Shown here: one piece after another, positions 1 through 9,818 of the stretch | Numbering within the stretch: the first letter of the stretch is position 1 | How the letters are laid out: each line of letters opens with the position of its first letter | Source: Morganella psychrotolerans | Lineage (GTDB): Bacteria > Pseudomonadota > Gammaproteobacteria > Enterobacterales > Enterobacteriaceae | Length of the DNA stretch: 64,000 bases | Assembly (NCBI RefSeq): GCF_001676155.1 | Contig: NZ_LZEW01000034.1 | Coordinates: forward strand, 62,001 to 126,000 | Direction: 5' to 3' | Translations under genes and position numbers: made by a program | Notes under the pieces: model-generated | The model's input: the letters and a program-made list of their open reading frames with translations, nothing else | Database searches by the model: none | What the model was told of the DNA's origin: nothing

Positions 1-228
1 CCAGGTTTCATACACACGGGGCGGGATCTGTGCCAGTATCAGCATGACGACAATACCGGTAAAAATCTGTCCGAGGCGGCGCTCCATCATTTCCGGATCC
101 AGACCGCTGGCACTCCACAGGACAAAGGCACTGTAGACCAGCAGGATCATCAGCAGCACAAACAACGGAAAGTCGATGTGCATGCGGGTCATTAAGGATA
201 CTTTGCGTTGATTTTCAGTCATGGGCAT
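1..228 (-). CDS. rodA: RodA (MrdB), peptidoglycan glycosyltransferase of the elongasome, N-terminal part
   Basis: Only the first 76 or so codons lie in the window; the gene runs off the left edge. RodA is the SEDS-family polymerase that makes glycan strands for side-wall growth together with PBP2. The visible part reads MTENQRKVSLMTRMHIDFP, then a hydrophobic segment (LFVLLLMILLVYSAFVLWSASG), then the MMERRLGQI and AQIPPRVYETW blocks that match the E. coli RodA N-terminus. Two in-frame ATGs are possible, at 228 and 222; the first overlaps the mrdA stop as TAATG, which suggests translational coupling. The gene follows mrdA directly, as in E. coli. Confidence 0.93.
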   Translation of the reverse strand, partial: MPMTENQRKVSLMTRMHIDFPLFVLLMILLVYSAFVLWSASGLDPEMMERRLGQIFTGIVVMLILAQIPPRVYETW

Positions 229-2159
229 TACTCAGTTTCACTGCCGGGCGGGGAAGGCGGCGCATCGGGTAAGTCAGTATTGTTATCCCCCAGCAGAACG
301 TGATCCAGAATCTGGCGGACTAATGTTCCCACTGCAGGACCGGCTCCGCCGTTTTCCAGAATGATAGTAACCGCAACAGTCGGGTTATCATAAGGTGCGT
401 AGGCGATCATCAGCTTATGGTCACGCAGTCGTTCGGCAAGTTTGCTGGCATTGTAGGTTTCATAACTGAATACCTGCGCTGTACCGGATTTCGCTGCGGC
501 TTTATACGGCGTTCCGGCAAAAAATTTCCGCCCTGTGCCGTTCGGGGCATTAGCAACACCGTACATACCTGATTTTGCCAGTTCCCAGTACCCGGAATGG
601 ATATCGGCGATGGCAGTATTGGTTTTTTGTTCATACGGCAGCATTCCGTCACCTTCTTTGGTGCCCAGTAACAGATGCGGTGTTTTAACCACGCCGTCAT
701 TAATCAGGATATTGAGTGCTTTTGCCATCTGAATGGGGGTGGATGTCCAGTAACCCTGACCAATCCCGACCGGAATGGTATCGCCCTGATACCACCGTTT
801 TTTATAGCGGCGCTCTTTCCATTCACGGGTCGGCATCACCCCGTTGTACTCTTCTATCAGGTCAATACCGGAATACTCACCATAACCAAAGCGGGTCATC
901 CAGGCGGAGAGGCGATCGATACCCATGTCATACGCCACCTGATAGAAAAAGGTATCCGCGGATTCAACAATGGCTTTCACAACATTCAGATTGCCGTGAC
1001 CATAGCGTTTCCAGTCGCGGTAACGTTTTTCCGAGCCGGGCAATTGCCACCAGCCGGGGTCAAAGATAGTTGTATTGCGGGTGATCACTTTCTCGCTGAG
1101 TGCGGCGACAGAGATAAAGGGTTTAACGGTTGATGCAGGCGGATAAAGCCCCTGAGTGGTGCGGTTGATAAGCGGGCGATCCGGATTGCCGAGTAAATCA
1201 CGGTAATTCGGTCCGGAAATTCCGTTAACAAACAGGTTCGGGTCGTAACTCGGGTTAGAGACCAGGGCGAGAATTTCACCGTTACGCGGATCACTGACAA
1301 CCACGGCAGCACGGCTGGTGGTCAGCAGTTTTTCAATATAAATCTGTAACTCAAGATCAACCGTGAGATAGATATCTTTCCCGGCTTGCGGTGCCTGTTC
1401 ATGCAACTGGCGGATCACGCGCCCGCGGCTGTTGACTTCCACTTCCTCATAGCCGGTTTTTCCGTGTAACACGGATTCATAATAGCGCTCGATTCCCAGC
1501 TTGCCGATATCATGAGTCGCGGCATAGTTAGGCAAAATGCCGTCTTTTTCCAGACGTTCGACATCTTTATCATTAATTTTTGCCACATAACCAATCACAT
1601 GTGTCAGTGCAGAGCCATACGGATAAAAGCGGCGCTGATAGCCTTTGATTTCCAGTCCGGGAAAGCGGTACTGATTGACAGAAAACCGTGCAACCTCAAT
1701 CTGGTTCAGCGGGGTTTTCAGTGCAATAGAGGTAAAGCGGCGTGAGCGTTTGCGCTCTTTTTCATAGTTGGCGATATCCTCGTCTGTCAGGTCGACAATA
1801 TCCCGTAATTCATTCAGTACTGCCGGCAGGTCAGTGACTTTTTCCGGCACAATTTCCAGTTGGTAAATAGTGCGGTTAAGCGCAAGCAATGTCCCTTTGC
1901 GATCATAGATAAGACCCCGGCTCGGCGGAATAGGCACGAGTTTTATCCGGTTATCATTTGACCGGGTCTGATAATCTTCATGGCGGTTTATCTGTAAATT
2001 ATAAAGATTGGCAATCAGAACGGCAGATAAAACAATCATACCGATAAACACCACAACGGCGCGGCGGATAAACAGAGCCGATTCCGCAGAATAATCGCGG
2101 AAATCCATCCGTTGTTTGCGTTTTTTCTTATCGCCGTCGGGCGAGTTAAAACCGGGCAC
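228..2159 (-). CDS. mrdA: Penicillin-binding protein 2 (peptidoglycan D,D-transpeptidase MrdA)
   Basis: This is the elongation-specific class B PBP that cross-links peptidoglycan with RodA and so maintains rod shape. The protein has 643 residues (E. coli 633). A single membrane anchor lies near residues 32-55, followed by the dimerisation domain and the transpeptidase domain. The active-site motifs are visible: STVK with Ser343, SAD at 400-402 and KSGT at 557-560. A short basic extension (KKKRKQR) precedes the conserved FRDYSAESALF. It sits between rlmH (5-base gap) and rodA (1-base overlap), in the conserved rsfS-rlmH-mrdA-rodA order. It is the target of mecillinam-type beta-lactams in related bacteria. 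Confidence 0.97.
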   Translation of the reverse strand: MPGFNSPDGDKKKRKQRMDFRDYSAESALFIRRAVVVFIGMIVLSAVLIANLYNLQINRHEDYQTRSNDNRIKLVPIPPSRGLIYDRKGTLLALNRTIYQLEIVPEKVTDLPAVLNELRDIVDLTDEDIANYEKERKRSRRFTSIALKTPLNQIEVARFSVNQYRFPGLEIKGYQRRFYPYGSALTHVIGYVAKINDKDVERLEKDGILPNYAATHDIGKLGIERYYESVLHGKTGYEEVEVNSRGRVIRQLHEQAPQAGKDIYLTVDLELQIYIEKLLTTSRAAVVVSDPRNGEILALVSNPSYDPNLFVNGISGPNYRDLLGNPDRPLINRTTQGLYPPASTVKPFISVAALSEKVITRNTTIFDPGWWQLPGSEKRYRDWKRYGHGNLNVVKAIVESADTFFYQVAYDMGIDRLSAWMTRFGYGEYSGIDLIEEYNGVMPTREWKERRYKKRWYQGDTIPVGIGQGYWTSTPIQMAKALNILINDGVVKTPHLLLGTKEGDGMLPYEQKTNTAIADIHSGYWELAKSGMYGVANAPNGTGRKFFAGTPYKAAAKSGTAQVFSYETYNASKLAERLRDHKLMIAYAPYDNPTVAVTIILENGGAGPAVGTLVRQILDHVLLGDNNTDLPDAPPSPPGSETE

Positions 2160-2164
2160 CGGTG

Positions 2165-2635
2165 TTATTCCCTATGATACGGATGGTTAGCGGTAATACT
2201 CCATGCACGGTATAAACTTTCTGCGACCAGCACACGCACGAGCGGGTGAGGAAGTGTCAGCGGGGAGAGCGACCAGCTCTGCTCCGCAGCAGTTTTGCAG
2301 GCAGGCGCTAATCCTTCAGGCCCGCCGATAAGCAGGCTGATGTTCCGCCCGTCCTGTTTCCAGCGTTCCAGTTGTCCCGCCAGTTGTGGCGTATCCCAGC
2401 GGTCGCCGGGAATATCCAGTGTGACAATCCGGTTGCCTTTACCCACTGCCGCCAGCATTAATTCACCTTCTCTCTCGAGTATCCGTTTGATATCGGCATT
2501 CTTTCCCCGTTTCCCTGCCGGGACTTCGGTTAATTCAAATGGCATATCTTTCGGAAAACGATGAAGATAATCCTGAAATCCGGTTTCGACCCAATCGGGC
2601 ATTTTAGTACCGACGGCAATGAGCTGTAACTTCAA
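2165..2635 (-). CDS. rlmH: 23S rRNA (pseudouridine(1915)-N3)-methyltransferase RlmH
   Basis: RlmH is a small SPOUT-class methyltransferase that modifies pseudouridine 1915 of 23S rRNA in helix 69, acting on assembled 70S ribosomes. The protein has 156 residues (E. coli 155). The N-terminal [16 protein letters not shown], the SAM-binding loop [14 protein letters not shown] near residues 102-115, and the C-terminal [15 protein letters not shown] are characteristic of the family. The start lies 3 bases after the rsfS stop, so the two are very probably one transcript with mrdA and rodA downstream. Confidence 0.96.
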   Translation of the reverse strand: MKLQLIAVGTKMPDWVETGFQDYLHRFPKDMPFELTEVPAGKRGKNADIKRILEREGELMLAAVGKGNRIVTLDIPGDRWDTPQLAGQLERWKQDGRNISLLIGGPEGLAPACKTAAEQSWSLSPLTLPHPLVRVLVAESLYRAWSITANHPYHRE

Positions 2636-2638
2636 AAC

Positions 2639-2956
2639 TTAGCTCCAGAGCTTCTCTAATTCGTACATACGGCGGCTCTCTTCCTGCATAACATGCACGA
2701 TGACTTCACCGAGGTCGACGACGATCCAGTCAGATACACCCTGACCTTCCACGCCGAGTGGCATCAGACCGGCCTGGCGGCAGTCAGTTACCAGGTTATC
2801 AGCCACGGATGCCAGATGACGGCTTGATGTGCCGGTACAAATGAGCATGTAGTCTGTGACACTGGACTGTCCGCGGACATCAATAGTAATAATATCCTGT
2901 GCTTTGGAGTCTTCAAGTTTGTCGATAATAAACTCAAGTAATTCTGTGCCTTGCAA
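2639..2956 (-). CDS. rsfS: Ribosomal silencing factor RsfS
   Basis: RsfS binds protein L14 (uL14) of the large subunit and blocks subunit joining in stationary phase. I place the start at a TTG at 2956 because the resulting 105-residue protein begins [16 protein letters not shown], matching the E. coli protein in sequence and length. A Shine-Dalgarno-like AAGGTGA lies just upstream. A longer in-frame ATG at 3034 would add 26 residues with no family match. The core [13 protein letters not shown] and the ending [23 protein letters not shown] are diagnostic. It is the first gene of the rsfS-rlmH-mrdA-rodA run. In E. coli nadD and cobC lie upstream; here three other genes intervene. Confidence 0.95.
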   Translation of the reverse strand: MQGTELLEFIIDKLEDSKAQDIITIDVRGQSSVTDYMLICTGTSSRHLASVADNLVTDCRQAGLMPLGVEGQGVSDWIVVDLGEVIVHVMQEESRRMYELEKLWS

Positions 2957-3256
2957 AAGGTTCACCTTATTCTGGATAAATGGATAACAAAAACGGCCCC
3001 CCGGAAATGTTACCGGCAGTACAATGCACTGCATACGGGGTTACTGTGTGCCGGAGAATAGTCACTATTTTACGTTACACGGGACGATTTTGCGAGGCTC
3101 GCCCGGATGTTGTCACCGGCACGGCAAGAATACCAGCGAACCGGGGGAATACAAAGAAGTAAAGATTAAAGAAATATGAGTAAAGGTGCTGACATAAAAA
3201 CAGAAACCACCCGGTTTTGTACTATTATTATGTTTTACAGGCAAGGGAGATGGAAA

Positions 3257-3772
3257 ATGACATACCGGGACGTTCCTGACGGCAAATGGTCACTGCCGGA
3301 CGATGAGGCACTGACTCTGCAACCTCCGGTCCGCGCCGCAGCGCTTATCCGCCTCCAGAGCCGCTATAAATATGCACTGATGGCATATTCTCCCGCGTTA
3401 TATAAAACAACAGGACGTTTACTGGCTCAGGCGGGAACCTTATCACCGGCAGCGCTGTGCGATACAGCAGAAACCTGGACGCAGTCATTAGTGAGTGCAT
3501 TTTCACAGCCGGCGACCCGCGCTAATATGACCAATGCACTGATGCATATGCAGGGCTATTTTAAGCGTTTGCTGACAACGGAAGAAAAACAGCAGATGAC
3601 AGACATGATCCTGGCTTACCGGCAGGGAACCGATTCGCCGGAGGCAGCAAAAGCGATGCTGCTGCATTACGCACAGCTCCATGATGTCCGCTATTTGTGT
3701 GATCAGGCGCTGTTACAACCGGTGACAGCAGATGAGTGCGGTCAGTCACACTCAGGTCTGAGCAGAGTATAG
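3257..3772 (+). CDS. DUF1722 (YbgA-like) protein
   Basis: The 171-residue protein carries a DUF1722 domain, the family of E. coli YbgA (169 residues). Visible signature blocks are RLQSRYKYALMAYSP, NALMHMQGYFKRLLTTEEK, MILAYRQG and HYAQLHDVRYLCDQALL. No biochemical function is established for the family; in E. coli the gene sits beside the photolyase gene phr. I chose ATG 3257 because GGGAG lies 7 bases upstream; an upstream in-frame ATG at 3176 would add 27 unmatched residues. The last 31 bases overlap the 3' end of the convergent HxlR gene. It belongs to a block inserted between rsfS and nadD. Confidence 0.8.
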   Translation: MTYRDVPDGKWSLPDDEALTLQPPVRAAALIRLQSRYKYALMAYSPALYKTTGRLLAQAGTLSPAALCDTAETWTQSLVSAFSQPATRANMTNALMHMQGYFKRLLTTEEKQQMTDMILAYRQGTDSPEAAKAMLLHYAQLHDVRYLCDQALLQPVTADECGQSHSGLSRV

Positions 3773-4089
3773 CGGTCACCCATATTGTTATATCCCCAGT
3801 CACACATCAGCATCAGAATGGGGATCAGTGAGCGGCCTTTTTCTGTAATCGTATATTCAACGCGGGGCGGTACTTCGGCAAATATCTCCCGGGTAACCAA
3901 TCCGTCAGCTTCTAATTCGCGTAATTGATTGGTTAATGTTTTTTGTGAAATATTGGCGATGTAAGTCCGTATTTCACCGAAACGCTGAACGGTTTTATCT
4001 GATAATAAGTTTAAAATTAATGGTTTATATTTTCCGCCGATAACGGAGAGAGTTACTTCTATTTCACTGACTACTTCAATTTTATTCAT
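3742..4089 (-). CDS. HxlR-family winged-helix transcriptional regulator
   Basis: The 115-residue protein is a single winged-helix domain of the HxlR type. Typical blocks are LSVIGGKYKPLILNLL near residues 14-29, RFGEIRTYIANISQKTLTNQLRELEADGLV near 36-65, and PPRVEYTITEKGRSLIPIL near 73-91. Members often respond to electrophiles or quinones and control a divergent reductase gene. That arrangement is present here, with an SDR oxidoreductase on the opposite strand 175 bases away. An 18-bp perfect palindrome lies 14 bases upstream of the start and is the likely operator. The 3' end overlaps the DUF1722 gene by 31 bases. The specific ligand cannot be read from sequence. Confidence 0.9.
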   Translation of the reverse strand: MNKIEVVSEIEVTLSVIGGKYKPLILNLLSDKTVQRFGEIRTYIANISQKTLTNQLRELEADGLVTREIFAEVPPRVEYTITEKGRSLIPILMLMCDWGYNNMGDRYTLLRPECD

Positions 4090-4102
4090 TTGGCTGCCTA
4101 TT

Positions 4103-4120
4103 AGTTACCTTGAGGTAACT
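4103..4120. promoter_or_regulatory. Palindromic operator, probable HxlR-family binding site
   Basis: AGTTACCT-TG-AGGTAACT is a perfect 8-bp inverted repeat with a 2-bp spacer. It ends 14 bp upstream of the HxlR regulator start, in the divergent region shared with the SDR gene. HxlR proteins are dimers that bind short palindromes of this kind, so autoregulation is the natural reading. Binding by this protein is inferred. Confidence 0.6.
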
Positions 4121-4184
4121 TTGTGAAATAAATCTGCCTACTTGTTATATGTAATGCAAGGGATAGAATTGTGCAAATTTTATT

Positions 4185-4245
4185 TATACCCTTATTCATT
4201 CAAACGGCAGGTTCGTTGGCGGCATCCTGAATGACGTTGGGTATA
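4185..4245 (+). repeat. Palindromic intergenic repeat, copy 1 (short form)
   Basis: A 61-bp element begins TATACCCTTATTCATTCA and ends TGAATGACGTTGGGTATA. The outer arms TATACCC/GGGTATA and inner arms CATTCA/TGAATG can pair. The same element recurs eight more times in this window, always between genes. Here it separates the HxlR and SDR genes. Confidence 0.9.
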
Positions 4246-4264
4246 TACAAACAAGGTAAATACA

Positions 4265-4984
4265 ATGAAAAAATTAGTCGTTATTACAGGTGCGAGTTCC
4301 GGTATTGGTGAAGCTGTTGCAAAACGTATGAGTCAGGCGGGGCATCCGGTATTATTACTGGCGCGCCGTGAACAGATTCTGGAGGGCTTTAATCTGCCTG
4401 ACAGTCTGTGCAAACGTGTTGATGTGACAGATCTTAATGCAATGAAAGCCGCAATTCTTGAAGCGGAAGGGCTATATGGCAAAACCGATTTATTAATTAA
4501 CTGTGCGGGTGTCATGTTGCTGGATAATCCGTATGACCAGGATTTCAGTGAATGGCAGCAAATGGTGGATGTTAATATTACCGGTGTGCTGACAGGCATT
4601 AATGTTGTGTTGCATGACATGGTACAACGGGAAGAGGGCACGATTATTAATATCAGCTCGATTGCCGGAAGAAAAACATTCCCGAATCATTCTGTTTATT
4701 GCGGAACTAAATTTGCGGTTCATGCCATTACAGAAAATATCCGCGAAGAAGTTGCGTCAGCTAATGTCCGTTTAATTACTATTGCACCGGGTGTGGTTGA
4801 AACACCGTTATTAAGTCACACCACAAATGAAGAAATTAAGCAGAACTACCAGACCTGGAAAAAAGACATTCAGTCAGGACTGGCACCGGAAAAAATAGCA
4901 GACTGCATTGAATTTGCATACAACCAGCCGCAGGATGTGTGTATCCGCGAAATTGTGATTGCGAAAACAAAACAGGCAAGCTGA
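4265..4984 (+). CDS. Short-chain dehydrogenase/reductase (SDR) family oxidoreductase
   Basis: A 239-residue classical SDR. The cofactor-binding TGASSGIG lies at residues 8-15, NCAG at 79-82, and the catalytic set Ser132, Tyr145 and Lys149 (YCGTK) is complete. Arg33-Arg34-Arg35 region (LLARRE) after the second strand suggests NADPH preference, as in related enzymes. The substrate is unknown. It diverges from an HxlR-type regulator with a palindromic operator between, so inducible expression by a reactive carbonyl or quinone is a reasonable guess. The end is 5 bases from the convergent nadD stop. It is part of a three-gene insertion between nadD and rsfS. Confidence 0.9.
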   Translation: MKKLVVITGASSGIGEAVAKRMSQAGHPVLLLARREQILEGFNLPDSLCKRVDVTDLNAMKAAILEAEGLYGKTDLLINCAGVMLLDNPYDQDFSEWQQMVDVNITGVLTGINVVLHDMVQREEGTIINISSIAGRKTFPNHSVYCGTKFAVHAITENIREEVASANVRLITIAPGVVETPLLSHTTNEEIKQNYQTWKKDIQSGLAPEKIADCIEFAYNQPQDVCIREIVIAKTKQAS

Positions 4985-4989
4985 TGTAG

Positions 4990-5646
4990 TCAGCGGTAAA
5001 GCCCCCGGGTAAGGATATAATTCTGAACGGCGGGGGCGAGCTGATCACGGCAATCCTCGCCATTTTTCAGCCGCTCACGGATATTCGTGGCTGAAATAGG
5101 AAACAGTGGGGTATCAGCCAGAAAAATATAACCACACGGAGACTGATGCAGGCTTTCCGGTGTGGTAATCAGATGCTCCACAAACCAGTCAGCCAGCCTT
5201 TCCGACGGAAAATCCAGCGAATAACCAGGGCGTTTGCACACCAGCAGATGACACAAAGTTAAGATTTTATCCCATTCATGCCAGGTATCGATGCTGAGTA
5301 ACGAATCCTGCCCGATGATAAATGCCAGCGACTGTTGCGGGCCAATCTCAGCCCGGTACTGACGCAGGGTTTCGACAGTATACGAAAGTGCATCCCGGTG
5401 AAGCTCGCGATCGTCCACCCGGAACAGCGGATCACCCTGTACCGCCAGTGTTGCCATCATCAGACGCTGACGTGCATCAGCCTTTGGTTGCGGGCGGTGC
5501 GGCGGGACATTATTCGGCAGTAAAATAACCTGCTCCAGTCCGGCAACGGCGGCCATCGCTTTTACGGTATTGATATGCGCCTGATGGACCGGGTCAAATG
5601 TTCCGCCATAAAGCGCGAGAATGCTGTTATCCGCGTTGTTCATCAT
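4990..5646 (-). CDS. nadD: Nicotinate-mononucleotide adenylyltransferase NadD
   Basis: NadD adenylates nicotinate mononucleotide to deamido-NAD in NAD synthesis. The 218-residue protein (E. coli 213) carries the nucleotidyltransferase motif GGTFDPVHQAH near its N-terminus and the ISATNIRERLKNGE block near the C-terminus (a variant of the SSTxIR motif). I chose ATG 5646 because AGGA lies 10 bases upstream; an upstream ATG at 5676 would add 10 residues without support. The start overlaps the holA 3' end by 20 bases, so nadD is the last gene of leuS-lptE-holA-nadD. The cobC gene that follows nadD in E. coli is absent. Confidence 0.95.
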   Translation of the reverse strand: MMNNADNSILALYGGTFDPVHQAHINTVKAMAAVAGLEQVILLPNNVPPHRPQPKADARQRLMMATLAVQGDPLFRVDDRELHRDALSYTVETLRQYRAEIGPQQSLAFIIGQDSLLSIDTWHEWDKILTLCHLLVCKRPGYSLDFPSERLADWFVEHLITTPESLHQSPCGYIFLADTPLFPISATNIRERLKNGEDCRDQLAPAVQNYILTRGLYR

Positions 5647-6670
5647 AGAGGAGTTGTCCTGTCTGTGCTTTACCACTCAGAAGCAGTGTCAGTGTCAGAA
5701 AATTATCCCCGACAGGCTGACCATAATCTTGTTTAAGGCGGATTTCAATACGGGTGATCAGGGTTATCGCGACCTGCAAGGTTTGTGCAGAGAGCCGCGC
5801 CAGTGCGTCACTGAGCAGTGTCCGGCGGTTCTGCCAGACACGGTGCTTATCAAATAAGGTGCGCAGCGGCTGGTGGCGGCTTTCCCGCTGTAAGGTCAGT
5901 AATTGCATCACTTCCCGCTGAACGGTGCGCAGCAAAATAACAGGTTCACTGTCTTCCGCCAGCAGTTGTTGCAGGATATGGCAGGCGCGCTTACTTTTCC
6001 CTGCCAGCAGGGCATCCGTCCAGTGATATGGCGTAAAATGCGCGGCATCATTGACCGCTGACTCCACGCGGGGCAGTGTCAGTTTTCCGTCAGGGTAAAT
6101 AAGCGCCAGGCGCGAGAGTGCCTGGGAGAGCGCCAGCAGATTTCCCTCATAGCAATAGCAGAGCAGGCGCACGGCCTGTTCATCCGGCTGTAGCTCAAGC
6201 AGTGCTGCCCTGGCGGTTACCCACTGCGGCAGCCGGCTCAATTCCGGTGTCATACAGGTAATATAGGCAGCATCTTGCGATATGGCTTTAAACCAGGCGC
6301 TGTTTTCCTGTGCTTTGGTCAGTTTATGACCGCGCAGGATAAGCAGCAGATCAGGATGCAGCAGCCCTGCGAGTTTCAGAAGCTGTTCGCCCATGGCGGC
6401 GTTTGCGCCATTTTCCGGCAGATACAGCGTCAGCGTTTGCCTTCCGGCAAACAGACTGAGTGACCGGCAGACAGAAAAAATCTCATCCCAGTCAGTATGT
6501 TGTTCGAGGGAAAAACTGTAGTGCTCATCAAATCCCTGCTCCTGCGCCGCATGGCGGATAGCATCCCGGGATTCCTGAAGTAATAAGGGTTCGTTACCCC
6601 AGAGGAGATAACGTTCACGCAGCCCCGTACGGAGCTGCGTTATGAGTTGCTCAGGTGAAACTTTTATCAT
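5627..6670 (-). CDS. holA: DNA polymerase III subunit delta HolA
   Basis: HolA is the delta subunit of the clamp loader; it opens the beta sliding clamp. The protein has 347 residues (E. coli 343). The N-terminus MIKVSPEQLITQLRTGLRERYLLWGNEPLLLQESRDAIR and the central FTPYHWTDALLAGKSKRACHILQQL match the family. The start overlaps the lptE stop by 4 bases (ATGA), and the 3' end overlaps nadD, so the three are translationally coupled. Many mirror-frame open frames occur on the plus strand here and are shadows. Confidence 0.95.
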   Translation of the reverse strand: MIKVSPEQLITQLRTGLRERYLLWGNEPLLLQESRDAIRHAAQEQGFDEHYSFSLEQHTDWDEIFSVCRSLSLFAGRQTLTLYLPENGANAAMGEQLLKLAGLLHPDLLLILRGHKLTKAQENSAWFKAISQDAAYITCMTPELSRLPQWVTARAALLELQPDEQAVRLLCYCYEGNLLALSQALSRLALIYPDGKLTLPRVESAVNDAAHFTPYHWTDALLAGKSKRACHILQQLLAEDSEPVILLRTVQREVMQLLTLQRESRHQPLRTLFDKHRVWQNRRTLLSDALARLSAQTLQVAITLITRIEIRLKQDYGQPVGDNFLTLTLLLSGKAQTGQLLYDEQRG

Positions 6671-7221
6671 GCTTTGGGTGTGACAATCTCAGCCGCTTGC
6701 GCATTTTCATGCTGCTTTTGCTGCTCAGATGGCTGAATCACCAGAAGTTTACGGATAAGACGGGCGGCGGCCTGCTCGCGCATTTCGTCACGCACCATGT
6801 CTTTTTCCGCATCTTTAGCCAGTGCTTCCAGCGGGTTATCAAAGAACGAACGTTCTACGCGGACACTCAGCGGATACACTGAGCCGTTCGGCATAATGAC
6901 CTGGGCATTAAGGAAATAGACCAGTTCTTTTTCAGCGGCTTTACCATCCTGGAAAACAGAGACGGTTTCTTCTGAGCCTTCAGAAGAGCTGATAATTTTC
7001 AGCACAGGGATTGATGCGTCACCGCTTTCAATAATCTGCACGTTATTTAACCGTAATTGCTGGCGGATAGCACGGGTCTGTGCGCCGTACGGATCACCGG
7101 TGCTGATTTGCAGTTTCTGTAATTCAGCCGGAATTTGCGTGGTACCACGCAGCTGGAAGCCGCAGCCTGCGGTGACCAGCACCGCAAACCCGAGCAACAG
7201 CGTCATAATGCGATGTCGCAC
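6667..7221 (-). CDS. lptE: LPS-assembly lipoprotein LptE
   Basis: LptE is the outer-membrane lipoprotein that plugs the LptD barrel and completes lipopolysaccharide export. The 184-residue protein (E. coli 193) starts at GTG with AAGGAG 5 bases upstream. The signal peptide ends in the lipobox LVTAGC with Cys20 as the lipidated residue. The conserved block FFDNPLEALAKDAEKDMVRDEM is present near residues 122-143. It lies 14 bases after leuS and overlaps holA by 4 bases. Confidence 0.95.
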   Translation of the reverse strand: MRHRIMTLLLGFAVLVTAGCGFQLRGTTQIPAELQKLQISTGDPYGAQTRAIRQQLRLNNVQIIESGDASIPVLKIISSSEGSEETVSVFQDGKAAEKELVYFLNAQVIMPNGSVYPLSVRVERSFFDNPLEALAKDAEKDMVRDEMREQAAARLIRKLLVIQPSEQQKQHENAQAAEIVTPKA

Positions 7222-7235
7222 GATATCTCCTTAAA

Positions 7236-9818
7236 TTAACCTACAACCAGGTTCAGTAATTTACCCGGGACATAAATGACTTTGCGAATACTCACACCTT
7301 CGAGGTATTTCACGACATTCTGCTCTTCCGACGCCTGCGCTAATACTGCATCCTGTACCGCATCAGCGGCAACAGTGATACGACCGCGGACTTTACCGTT
7401 GATCTGAATAACAATCAGTTTGGTATCATCAATCATTGCGTCTTCGCTGGCAACCGGCCACTGCGCATCATCCACATCCGTTTCATGTCCCAGCGCTTTC
7501 CACAGGGTGAAACCGGCGTGCGGGATAATCGGGGACAGCATCAGAATAATAGCATCCAGCGCTTCCTGCATCAGGGCGCGATCCTGCTCCGTTTCCTGAG
7601 GTGCCTGCAGCAATTTGTTCATCAGTTCCATAATCGCGGCGATAACCGTATTGAACTGCTGACGGCGGCCTGCATCATCACTGACTTTTGCGATGGTTTT
7701 ATGCAGCGCGCGGCGCAGATCTTTCTGCTCTGCAGTCAGAGTGGTCAGATCCAGCGTAGCTGTTTTACCTTTCTGCGTGTGCTCGAACACCAGACGCCAG
7801 ACACGGCGGATAAAGCGGTTTGCGCCTTCCACACCGGACTCCTGCCATTCCAGTGTCAGCTCCGGTGGTGCGGCAAACATCATAAACAGACGGACGGTAT
7901 CCGCACCGTATTTTTCGACCATGATCTGAGGGTCAACGCCGTTATTTTTCGATTTCGACATTTTACTCATGCCGGTGTAAACCAGCTCACGACCTTCATT
8001 ATCTGTTGCTTTGATAACCCGGTTTTTATCATCACGCTCAAGAATGGCATCTTCCGGAGACACCCAGACGCGGTGACCATCGGTATCGGTATAGTAGAAT
8101 GAATCTGCCAGTACCATTCCCTGACATAACAGTCGTTTAGCCGGTTCATCAGAATTAACCAGACCTGCATCGCGCATCAGCTTGTGGAAGAAGCGGAAAT
8201 ACATCAGGTGCATAATGGCGTGTTCAATACCACCGATATACTGATCGACCGGCAGCCAGTAGTTTGCCGCAGCCGGGTCCAGCATACCTTTGTCGTAATC
8301 CGGGCAGCAGTAACGGGCGTAATACCAGGAGGATTCCATAAAGGTATCAAAGGTATCGGTTTCACGCAGCGCCGGCTGACCATTGATGGTGGTTTTTGCC
8401 CACTCAGGATCCGCTTTAATCGGGCTGGTAATACCATCCATAACCACATCTTCCGGCAGAATAACCGGGAGCTGATCTTCCGGAACCGGGACTACCGTTC
8501 CGTCTTCCAGTGTTGCCATCGGGATTGGCGCACCCCAGTAACGCTGGCGGGAAACCCCCCAGTCGCGCAGGCGGTAATTTACTTTGCGCTGACCGGCACC
8601 CAGGGCAACCAGTTTGTCAGCAACCGCATTGAACCCGGCGGTATTATCCAGACCATCAAATTCGCCTGAATTAAACAGGGCATTTTTACCGGTCATAGCA
8701 GCAGCACTTAAATCAGGTACATTGCCGTTATCATCCAGGATAACCGCTTTCAGAGCTAAATCGTATTTACGGGCAAATTCCCAGTCGCGCTGGTCGTGGG
8801 CAGGAACAGCCATGACCGCACCGGTGCCGTATTCCATCAGAACAAAATTCGCGACCCAGACAGGTACTTTTTCGCCGGACAGCGGATGGATAGCAAACAT
8901 ACCTGTTGCGACACCTTTTTTCTCCATGGTGGCCATTTCAGCTTCAGCCACTTTGGTATTACGGCATTCATCAATGAAATCTTTCAGTGCCGGATTATTC
9001 ACCGCAGCCTGTTGTGCCAGAGGATGACCTGCGGCGACAGCCAGGTAAGTCACGCCCATAAAGGTATCCGGACGGGTGGTGTAGACACTCAGTTTTTCGT
9101 CGCTGTCAGCCACATCAAAGGTGATTTCCACCCCTTCTGAGCGGCCAATCCAGTTACGCTGCATAGTTTTGACCTGCTCCGGCCACTCATCCAGCTTATC
9201 GAGGTCATTGAGCAGTTCTTCCGCGTAAGCGGTGATTTTAATAAACCACTGCGGGATCTCTTTGCGCTCAACCGGGGTATCACAGCGCCAGCAACAGCCG
9301 TCGATAACCTGTTCGTTTGCAAGAACTGTCAGGTCATGCGGGCACCAGTTGACAGCAGACGTCTTTTTATACGCCATCCCTTTTTCAAACAGTTTGGTGA
9401 AGAACCACTGTTCCCAGCGGTAATATTCCGGCGTACAGGTGGTGACTTCGCGATCCCAGTCGTAAGCAAAACCCAGTTTTTTCAACTGGTTTTTCATGTA
9501 ATCAATATTGGCGTAAGTCCACGGAGCAGGTGCGGTTTTATTTTTTACCGCCGCACCTTCAGCCGGAAGACCAAACGCATCCCAGCCGATTGGCTGTAAC
9601 ACGTTTTTCCCCAGCATCCGCTGGTAACGTGACATCACATCACCCAGGGTGTAGTTACGTACGTGGCCCATGTGTAGTCGTCCGGAAGGATACGGTAGCA
9701 TAGACAGACAGTAGTATTTTTCTTTACTGTTATCTTCAGTCACTTTAAATGTTTGTTTTTCCTGCCAGTGACTCTGGACTTGTTGCTCTATGTCTTCGGG
9801 ACGATATTGTTCTTGCAT
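7236..9818 (-). CDS. leuS: Leucyl-tRNA synthetase LeuS
   Basis: Class I synthetase that charges tRNA-Leu, with a CP1 editing domain that removes mischarged residues. Starting at ATG 9818 gives [18 protein letters not shown] and 860 residues, exactly the E. coli length; an upstream ATG at 9866 adds 16 residues without a family match. The HIGH motif appears as HMGH at 49-52. KMSKS ([14 protein letters not shown]) lies near residue 620. The editing-domain threonine-rich segment [16 protein letters not shown] is intact. It heads the leuS-lptE-holA-nadD operon. Confidence 0.97.
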   Translation of the reverse strand: MQEQYRPEDIEQQVQSHWQEKQTFKVTEDNSKEKYYCLSMLPYPSGRLHMGHVRNYTLGDVMSRYQRMLGKNVLQPIGWDAFGLPAEGAAVKNKTAPAPWTYANIDYMKNQLKKLGFAYDWDREVTTCTPEYYRWEQWFFTKLFEKGMAYKKTSAVNWCPHDLTVLANEQVIDGCCWRCDTPVERKEIPQWFIKITAYAEELLNDLDKLDEWPEQVKTMQRNWIGRSEGVEITFDVADSDEKLSVYTTRPDTFMGVTYLAVAAGHPLAQQAAVNNPALKDFIDECRNTKVAEAEMATMEKKGVATGMFAIHPLSGEKVPVWVANFVLMEYGTGAVMAVPAHDQRDWEFARKYDLALKAVILDDNGNVPDLSAAAMTGKNALFNSGEFDGLDNTAGFNAVADKLVALGAGQRKVNYRLRDWGVSRQRYWGAPIPMATLEDGTVVPVPEDQLPVILPEDVVMDGITSPIKADPEWAKTTINGQPALRETDTFDTFMESSWYYARYCCPDYDKGMLDPAAANYWLPVDQYIGGIEHAIMHLMYFRFFHKLMRDAGLVNSDEPAKRLLCQGMVLADSFYYTDTDGHRVWVSPEDAILERDDKNRVIKATDNEGRELVYTGMSKMSKSKNNGVDPQIMVEKYGADTVRLFMMFAAPPELTLEWQESGVEGANRFIRRVWRLVFEHTQKGKTATLDLTTLTAEQKDLRRALHKTIAKVSDDAGRRQQFNTVIAAIMELMNKLLQAPQETEQDRALMQEALDAIILMLSPIIPHAGFTLWKALGHETDVDDAQWPVASEDAMIDDTKLIVIQINGKVRGRITVAADAVQDAVLAQASEEQNVVKYLEGVSIRKVIYVPGKLLNLVVG

